Positions 6,013 through 10,517 of a stretch of 10,517 nucleotides of DNA are shown piece by piece. The stretch's first letter is position 1; each line of letters begins with the position of its first letter. Location: assembly GCA_003168295.1 (NCBI GenBank), contig PMST01000447.1, positions 9,840-20,356 of the forward strand. The letters run 5' to 3'. The notes below the pieces were generated by a model that did not search any database, was not told where the DNA came from, and saw nothing but the letters and a program-made list of their open reading frames with translations. The translations under genes were made by a program, and so were the position numbers. The stretch comes from Actinomycetota bacterium (GTDB lineage: Bacteria > Actinomycetota > Actinomycetes > Streptosporangiales > Streptosporangiaceae).

Positions 6013-8052
6013 GTGGCCGATTCCGGCCCCGTGAGCGACCTGATCGGTCGCAGCAACCGCCTGGGCTCAGACCCTCGGAACACCAACTACGCCGGCGGTA
6101 ACACCTCGGCCAAGGGCACCGCCACCGACCCGGTGACCGGCAAGCCGGTCGAACTGCTCTGGGTGAAGGGCTCCGGCGGTGACCTCGGCACGCTGACCGA
6201 GTCGGGCCTGGCCGTCCTGCGGCTGGACCGGCTGCGCGCTCTGGTGGACGTCTACCCGGGGGTCGAGCGCGAGGACGAGATGGTGGCCGCGTTCGACTTC
6301 TGCCTGCACGGCCGCGGCGGCGCCGCGCCGTCGATCGATACCGCGATGCACGGGCTTGTCCCGGCCGCGCACGTCGATCACCTGCACCCGGACGCCGGGA
6401 TCGCGTTCGCCACGGCCGTCGACGGCGAGGCTCTCACCCGGGCGTGTTTCGGCGACCGGGTCGCCTGGGTGCCCTGGCGGCGTCCCGGCTTCCAGCTCGG
6501 CCTGGACATCGCCGCGATCCGCTCGGCCCACCCGGAAGCGATCGGCGTCATCCTCGGCGGCCACGGCATCACCGCCTGGGGCGAGACCAGCGCCGAGGCC
6601 GAGGCCAACTCACTGGAGATCATCACCGCTTGCCAGGGGTACCTGGACGAGCACGGGAAGTCCGAACCGTTCGGCTCTCAAATGGACGGTTACCAGCCCC
6701 TGGGGCCGGCCGAGCGGCGGACCCGCGCCGCCGGGCTGTTCCCGGTCCTTCGCGGGCTGGCCTCTACCGATCGCCGTCAGGTCGGGCACTTCACCGACGA
6801 CGCGCGGGTCCTTGACTTCCTCGCCCGGGCCGAACACCCCCGGCTGGCCGCCCTCGGTACCTCCTGCCCCGACCACTTCCTGCGGACCAAGGTCCGTCCG
6901 ATGGTCCTCGACCTGCCCCCGTCGGCGCCGCTGGACGAGCAGCTCACCCGGCTGCGTGAACTGCACGTGGCCTACCGGGAGGACTACCAGAAGTACTACG
7001 AGAGCTACGCCACGCCGGACTCCCCGGCGATGCGTGGGGCTGACCCGGCGATCGTTCTGGTGCCGGGGGTCGGGATGTTCAGTTTCGGCGCGAACAAGCA
7101 GACGGCCCGGGTGGCCGGCGAGTTCTACCTGAACGCGATCAACGTGATGCGGGGGGCCGAAGCGGTCTCCAGCTACGCCCCGATCCCGGAGTCGGAGAAG
7201 TTCCGGATCGAGTACTGGTCGCTGGAGGAGGCCAAGCTGCAGCGGCTGCCGAAGCCCAAGCCGCTGGCCGGCCGGATCGCCTTTGTTACCGGCGGCGGCT
7301 CAGGCATCGGCGCGGCGATCGCGCGGCGGGTGGCCGCCGAGGGGGCCTGCGTGGTGGTGGCGGACCGGGACTCCGACGGTGCTCGCCGGGTGGCCGAGGG
7401 CATCGGCGGTCCCGACGTCGCGACCTGGGTGCAGGCCGACGTGACCGACGCCGCCGCGGTCGGCGCGGCGATCCGGGCCGCGGTCGTCGCCTTCGGCGGC
7501 GTGGACCTGGTCGTTAACAACGCGGGGTTGTCGCTGTCCAAGACGCTGCTCGAGACCACGGAAGCCGACTGGGACATCCAGCACGACGTGATGGCCAAGG
7601 GTTCCTTCCTGGTCGCCCAGGCGGCCGCCCGGGTCATGATCGAGCAGGCCCTCGGCGGCGACATCGTCTACATCTCGTCCAAGAACTCCGTCTTCGCCGG
7701 GCCGAACAACCTCGCCTACGGCGCGGCCAAGGCCGACCAGGCGCACCAGGTGCGGCTGCTGGCGGCCGAGCTCGGCGGCGACGGGATCCGGGTCAACGGG
7801 ATCAACCCCGACGGTGTCGTCCGCGGCTCCGGGATCTTCGCCGGCGGCTGGGGCGCGCAGCGGGCCGCCGTCTACGGGGTGGCCGAGGAGGACCTGGGCG
7901 CCTACTACGCCGGCCGCACGCTGCTCAAGCGCGAGGTGCTGCCCGAGCACATCGCGGCCGCCGTCGTGGCCCTGACCTCCGGCGATCTATCCCTCACGAC
8001 CGGCCTGCACATCCCGGTGGACAGCGGCGTCCCCGCCGCTTTCCTGCGCTGA
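6013..8052 (+). CDS. Bifunctional class II aldolase / short-chain dehydrogenase (RhaD/RhaEW, YuxG-like)
   Basis: A 679-residue fusion. The N-terminal class II aldolase half (about 5-400) has GGNTSAKG at 28-35, VKGSGGDLG at 51-59, the metal-ligand cluster HVDHLHPD at 120-127 and a further His in GGHG (182-185). The C-terminal SDR half (about 418-679) has TGGGSGIG at 426-433, Asp451 for NAD, NNAG at 502-505, the YISS serine and Tyr569/Lys573. Order and length match the rhamnulose-1-phosphate aldolase/lactaldehyde dehydrogenase fusions. In those, the first half splits a ketose 1-phosphate to DHAP plus an aldehyde and the second oxidises the aldehyde. The GTG at 6013 is chosen because GGGGTGA lies just upstream; an in-frame GTG at 6031 is an alternative. 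It is the first gene of a three-gene operon (next start 13 bases on) and follows the DeoR operator. No rhamnose isomerase or kinase is nearby, so a substrate other than rhamnose is possible. Confidence 0.88.
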   Translation: MADSGPVSDLIGRSNRLGSDPRNTNYAGGNTSAKGTATDPVTGKPVELLWVKGSGGDLGTLTESGLAVLRLDRLRALVDVYPGVEREDEMVAAFDFCLHGRGGAAPSIDTAMHGLVPAAHVDHLHPDAGIAFATAVDGEALTRACFGDRVAWVPWRRPGFQLGLDIAAIRSAHPEAIGVILGGHGITAWGETSAEAEANSLEIITACQGYLDEHGKSEPFGSQMDGYQPLGPAERRTRAAGLFPVLRGLASTDRRQVGHFTDDARVLDFLARAEHPRLAALGTSCPDHFLRTKVRPMVLDLPPSAPLDEQLTRLRELHVAYREDYQKYYESYATPDSPAMRGADPAIVLVPGVGMFSFGANKQTARVAGEFYLNAINVMRGAEAVSSYAPIPESEKFRIEYWSLEEAKLQRLPKPKPLAGRIAFVTGGGSGIGAAIARRVAAEGACVVVADRDSDGARRVAEGIGGPDVATWVQADVTDAAAVGAAIRAAVVAFGGVDLVVNNAGLSLSKTLLETTEADWDIQHDVMAKGSFLVAQAAARVMIEQALGGDIVYISSKNSVFAGPNNLAYGAAKADQAHQVRLLAAELGGDGIRVNGINPDGVVRGSGIFAGGWGAQRAAVYGVAEEDLGAYYAGRTLLKREVLPEHIAAAVVALTSGDLSLTTGLHIPVDSGVPAAFLR

Positions 8053-8065
8053 CCCGGAGTCCGAC

Positions 8066-8854
8066 ATGGCAGCTGAACTGCGCACCCTGGTGGAGCTTTC
8101 CCGCACCCTGGGTGACCCGAGCCGGGATCTGGTCATCCTGGCCGAGGGCAACACCTCGATCCGGACCGAGGAGGACCGGATGCTAGTGAAAGCCAGCGGT
8201 TCTCAGCTCGGCACCGCCGCCGACGAGGACTTCGTCGAGGTGAACACCGCGACCATGCTCGACCTGGTCAACGACGAGGCGGCCGGAGAGAAGGACGTCG
8301 AGCGGGTGTTCGGCGAACTCGGCCGCAGCGGCAAGCGGCCCTCGGTCGAGGCCATGCTGCACGCGATCTGCCTGAGCATCGGCGGCGCCAGCGTCGTCGG
8401 GCACACCCACCCGGTGCCGGTGAACATCCTGCTGTGCTCCCCGCACGCCGAGCGGATGTCCTCCGACGTGCTGTTCCCCGAGCAGGTCGTGATCCTCGGC
8501 CGGAACCCGGCCTTCGTGCCCTACACCGATCCGGGCCTGACCCTGGCCCGGGCCGTGCAGCGGGAAATGGTGCGGCGGATCGAACTCGACGGCGCCCCGC
8601 CGAAGGTGATCTACCTCGGCAACCACGGCATCTTCGCCCTCGGCCAGTCCGCCGCGGAAGTCCTGCAGATCACGGCGATGGCGGTGAAGGTCAGCCGGAT
8701 TCTCGGCGGCGCCCTCACCGTCGGCGGAGTGCACACCCTTTCCGAGCATGACGTGGCCCGGATCGACGGGCGACCGGATGAGATCTACCGGCGCCAGGTG
8801 CTGGCCGCCAGCGGGCCCAGCACCGGCCGCCAGGATGACGGCACCCATGCCTGA
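8066..8854 (+). CDS. Class II aldolase/adducin-domain protein, second aldolase of the operon
   Basis: A 262-residue single-domain protein of the FucA/AraD (class II aldolase/adducin) family; members are Zn-dependent aldolases or the L-ribulose-5-phosphate 4-epimerase. Visible are EGNTSIR (27-33) and KASGSQLG (42-49), which in FucA-type enzymes hold the phosphate. Glu95 in RPSVEAMLH (91-99) fits the catalytic acid. The metal ligands would be His113/His115 in GHTHPVPVN and His187 in GNHGIF. All residues needed for metal binding seem present, so I expect an active enzyme. The ATG at 8066 has CGGAG six bases before it, 13 bases after the fusion gene. It therefore sits beside a paralogous aldolase domain in one operon, with a different length and no SDR part. 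It could act on a different aldol, epimerise, or belong to a mixed complex; which of these cannot be told from sequence. Confidence 0.85.
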   Translation: MAAELRTLVELSRTLGDPSRDLVILAEGNTSIRTEEDRMLVKASGSQLGTAADEDFVEVNTATMLDLVNDEAAGEKDVERVFGELGRSGKRPSVEAMLHAICLSIGGASVVGHTHPVPVNILLCSPHAERMSSDVLFPEQVVILGRNPAFVPYTDPGLTLARAVQREMVRRIELDGAPPKVIYLGNHGIFALGQSAAEVLQITAMAVKVSRILGGALTVGGVHTLSEHDVARIDGRPDEIYRRQVLAASGPSTGRQDDGTHA

Positions 8855-9575
8855 ATCCCTGCAGGACCGGGTCGCGGTGGTCACCGGCGCCTCCAGCGGG
8901 ATCGGCCTGGCCATCGCCCAGGTGCTGGCCGCCCAGGGCGTGCGGCTCGTGCTCGGGGCCCGTTCGGTGGGCAAGCTCGGCGAAGCGGCCGCCGCCCTCG
9001 GCGAGGCGGCCACCCCCGTCCGCACCGACGTGACCGACACCGCCGACGTCGAGGCCCTGATCGGGACGGCGATCGAGCGTCACGGCCGGATCGACATCCT
9101 GATCGCCAATGCCGGCGTCTACACCGGCGGCGACTTCGCGGCCGGCGACCTGGCCGAACTGCTCGGCCTGATCGACACCAACGTGGGAGGCGTGGTGCGC
9201 ACGGTGCACGCCGCGCTCAAGCACATGATCCCCGCCGGGACCGGAGACATCGTGATCACCAGTTCGGTCTCCGGGCACCAGGTGATCGACTGGGAGCCGG
9301 TGTATTCGGCGTCGAAGCACGCCGTGCACGCGCTGACGCACGGTGTCCGGCGCCAGCTGACCGGGACCGGAGTGCGGATCGGCTCCGTCGCGCCCGGTGT
9401 CGTCCTGAACAACATATGGAAGGTGACGGACGCGACCGCGGTGGCGGAAGGCGTCGCGGCGGGGACCGGGCTGCGGTCCGAGGACGTGGCCGACGCCGTG
9501 CTCTACATGCTGACCCGGCCCCGCCACGTCAACATCCGGGACCTGGTCATCCTGCCGGTCAACCAGGAGATCTGA
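8847..9575 (+). CDS. SDR oxidoreductase, ribitol 2-dehydrogenase-like (SDR2)
   Basis: A 242-residue classical SDR with TGASSGIG at 13-20, NAG at 88-90, the serine in VITSS (136-140) and the Tyr153/Lys157 pair (YSASK). The segment WEPVYSASKHAVHAL (149-163), the RRQ turn, and the C-terminal TRPRHVNIRDLVILP (223-237) closely resemble, from memory, ribitol 2-dehydrogenase of Klebsiella and the YdfG group. The second strand ends in GARS (37-40) rather than an Asp, which suggests NADP(H), unlike SDR1. The ATG at 8847 overlaps the end of the aldolase gene by eight bases (ATGCCTGA) and has CAGGA (8831-8835) before it. An in-frame ATG at 8835 would add four residues but lacks a ribosome binding site. 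The overlap suggests translational coupling with the aldolase. A polyol or ketose is the likely substrate; ribitol itself is unproven. Confidence 0.87.
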   Translation: MPESLQDRVAVVTGASSGIGLAIAQVLAAQGVRLVLGARSVGKLGEAAAALGEAATPVRTDVTDTADVEALIGTAIERHGRIDILIANAGVYTGGDFAAGDLAELLGLIDTNVGGVVRTVHAALKHMIPAGTGDIVITSSVSGHQVIDWEPVYSASKHAVHALTHGVRRQLTGTGVRIGSVAPGVVLNNIWKVTDATAVAEGVAAGTGLRSEDVADAVLYMLTRPRHVNIRDLVILPVNQEI

Positions 9576-9584
9576 GCGTCAGCG

Positions 9585-9621
9585 GTCCTTGGCGCCGGTT
9601 CCTTTTCCGGCGCTCTAGGAC
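9585..9621. terminator. Hairpin terminator between SDR2 and adk
   Basis: A 7-bp perfect stem, GCGCCGG (9592-9598) with CCGGCGC (9607-9613), closes an eight-base T-rich loop (9599-9606). A G-T pair (9591/9614) extends it, and after an internal mismatch an outer pair follows, GTCCT (9585-9589) with AGGAC (9617-9621). It overlaps the adk stop codon and lies 9 bases after SDR2, in the only gap between the two convergent genes, so it can serve both strands. There is no trailing T-tract. Confidence 0.65.
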
Positions 9622-10214
9622 TCCCTGGCCAGGGACAGTACCAGGCCGCGGGCGGCGAGCCCGTCCCTCAGGTCCGCGCGGACGTCCGCCTCGGGACGGT
9701 CAGTGCTCACCTCGAGCAGGATGCCGCGCCCGCGGTAATAGTCGACCAGCGGCGCGGTTTCCCTGGCATAGACGGCGAGCCGGTGCCGGATCACCTCGAG
9801 CGTGTCGTCGGGCCGGCCATCAACTTCGGCCCGCTCGAGCAGCCGGGCGACGAGTTCTTCCTCCGGCGCGGTCAGGTAGATGACGGCGTCGCTGCTGATG
9901 CCGAGTTCGACGGCGATCTGCGCCGCGCGCAGCGCCTGGGGCATCGTGCGCGGGAATCCGTCGAGCACGTAGCCGCCCGTCTCGTGGGCCGCGGCGACCA
10001 CGGCTGGTATGAGGACATCGAAGATGAGCTCGTCCGGGACCAGGTCGCCGCGGTCGGTGTACTCAGCGACCTTCCGCCCCAGGTCGGAGCCGCGTGCCAC
10101 CTCCGCCCGCAGCAGTTCGCCCGAGGAGATGTGCGTGGCGCCCGTCTGCTGCATCAGCCACCTGCTATGGGTGCCTTTCCCGGCGCCGGGCGGGGATAGC
10201 ATGACCACCCGCAT
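9615..10214 (-). CDS. adk: Adenylate kinase-like nucleoside monophosphate kinase, short-LID type
   Basis: A 199-residue protein with adenylate kinase motifs in order; the family catalyses ATP + AMP to 2 ADP in the cytoplasm. The P-loop reads SPPGAGKGT at 7-15, the AMP-site segment is HISSGELLR at 28-36 (Arg36), and DGFPRTMPQ is at 85-93. A short LID lies around RAEVDGRPDDT (128-138), followed by VIRHRLAVYARETAPLVDYY. It lacks the long Zn-type LID, as do other short actinobacterial forms. Ser7 replaces the first P-loop Gly, which is nearly invariant. The ATG at 10214 is chosen because the fold begins there; a longer in-frame start at 10310 would add 32 residues with no motif. GGAAGGGG lies about 13 bases upstream, rather far. 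The neighbours are not the ribosomal-protein/secY genes that usually flank the housekeeping adk, so this may be a second copy. It could also act on another nucleoside monophosphate. Confidence 0.85.
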   Translation of the reverse strand: MRVVMLSPPGAGKGTHSRWLMQQTGATHISSGELLRAEVARGSDLGRKVAEYTDRGDLVPDELIFDVLIPAVVAAAHETGGYVLDGFPRTMPQALRAAQIAVELGISSDAVIYLTAPEEELVARLLERAEVDGRPDDTLEVIRHRLAVYARETAPLVDYYRGRGILLEVSTDRPEADVRADLRDGLAARGLVLSLARES

Positions 10215-10517
10215 TATCGTGACGGCACCCCTTCCACTTAAGTTGGGCCCTGCCCGTCCAGTATCCCTGGTTCGTAGCGCCGGACGCTCATCGACGGCTC
10301 GGACCGCCATGACAGCCTGTCAGAGGGTCAGGGGAACCGGCAATAGGGGCCGCCCCGCGCCGAACCCGCCGCGACGCAGCGAAAGCGAGTCAGCTCGTTG
10401 GCGTGATCGGCCGCCCGCAGGCCCAGCCCGGAGGCTTAGCTCTAGCGAACTTGGCTTGTCTCGCGCAGCGGGACCGGCTGCGACCCTTAACACCCGCGCC
10501 ACGAGCCTCTCCCGTCA
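10215..10517. other. 303-bp region upstream of adk with no convincing gene
   Basis: No open frame here has a recognisable domain, and I see no RNA gene. It must hold the promoter of the - strand adk gene, but no clear -35/-10 pair stands out. A 13-base near-perfect palindrome, TGACAG-C-CTGTCA (10310-10322), and the 8-bp palindrome ACTTAAGT (10236-10243) are the only ordered elements. They are the best candidates for regulator sites, with low certainty. Confidence 0.4.

Noticed and set aside
6013..8854. Assignment of the operon to L-rhamnose catabolism
   Set aside because: The fusion protein fits, but rhamnose isomerase, rhamnulokinase, mutarotase and transporter are all absent and two polyol-type SDRs are present, so the substrate is left open.
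8183..9527. Long - strand open frames under the second aldolase and SDR2
   Set aside because: The + strand genes carry full family motifs. The opposite frames are His/Gly/Arg-rich low-complexity translations typical of shadows.
10215..10310. N-terminal extension of the adenylate kinase by 32 residues
   Set aside because: The added residues have no motif, and the family fold begins at the ATG at 10214.
10320..10502. Possible 60-residue gene on the - strand
   Set aside because: It is Arg/Leu/Gly-rich with no recognisable domain and no clear ribosome binding site, so it is not distinguishable from chance in GC-rich DNA.

Overview
This is a GC-rich window, typical of an actinomycete. The base composition, GTG/ATG starts behind GGAGG-like ribosome binding sites, Asp/Gly/Ala-rich proteins and a large LAL/MalT-type LuxR regulator all point that way. 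I cannot name the genus. No tRNA, rRNA, CRISPR array, transposase or integrase is visible.

Layout. (1) 1-2067: 3' part of a large LuxR (LAL/MalT-like) regulator on the + strand, running in from outside the window. A block of long G and C runs sits in frame in its linker, just before the DNA-binding domain. (2) 2090-2164: structured gap between two convergent genes, a likely two-way terminator. (3) 2162-4207: a TetR regulator (-) divergent from an FAD-dependent monooxygenase (+). The shared gap holds a perfect 12-bp inverted repeat that is a good operator candidate. (4) 4332-9575: a carbohydrate/polyol catabolic island. It holds a polyol/ketose-type short-chain dehydrogenase (SDR1, +), a DeoR regulator (-), then a tight three-gene + operon: an aldolase/dehydrogenase fusion of the rhamnulose-1-phosphate aldolase type, a second stand-alone class II aldolase, and a ribitol-dehydrogenase-like SDR2. 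(5) 9615-10214: an adenylate kinase-like protein on the - strand, convergent with the operon across a hairpin terminator. (6) 10215-10517: no convincing gene.

How the genes work together. The same 12-mer (ATGTAACAGCTA) lies upstream of SDR1 and of the aldolase operon. At the second place it belongs to a perfect 11-bp inverted repeat in the deoR/aldolase gap. I infer that the DeoR protein controls both transcription units and itself. Two separate polyol/ketose dehydrogenases, one with an Asp that suggests NAD and one with an Arg that suggests NADP, feed two aldolases, and the fused SDR domain would oxidise the released aldehyde. No kinase, isomerase or transporter lies in the island, so the substrate and the source of any phosphorylated intermediate are open. 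This cluster is the most interesting system in the window.
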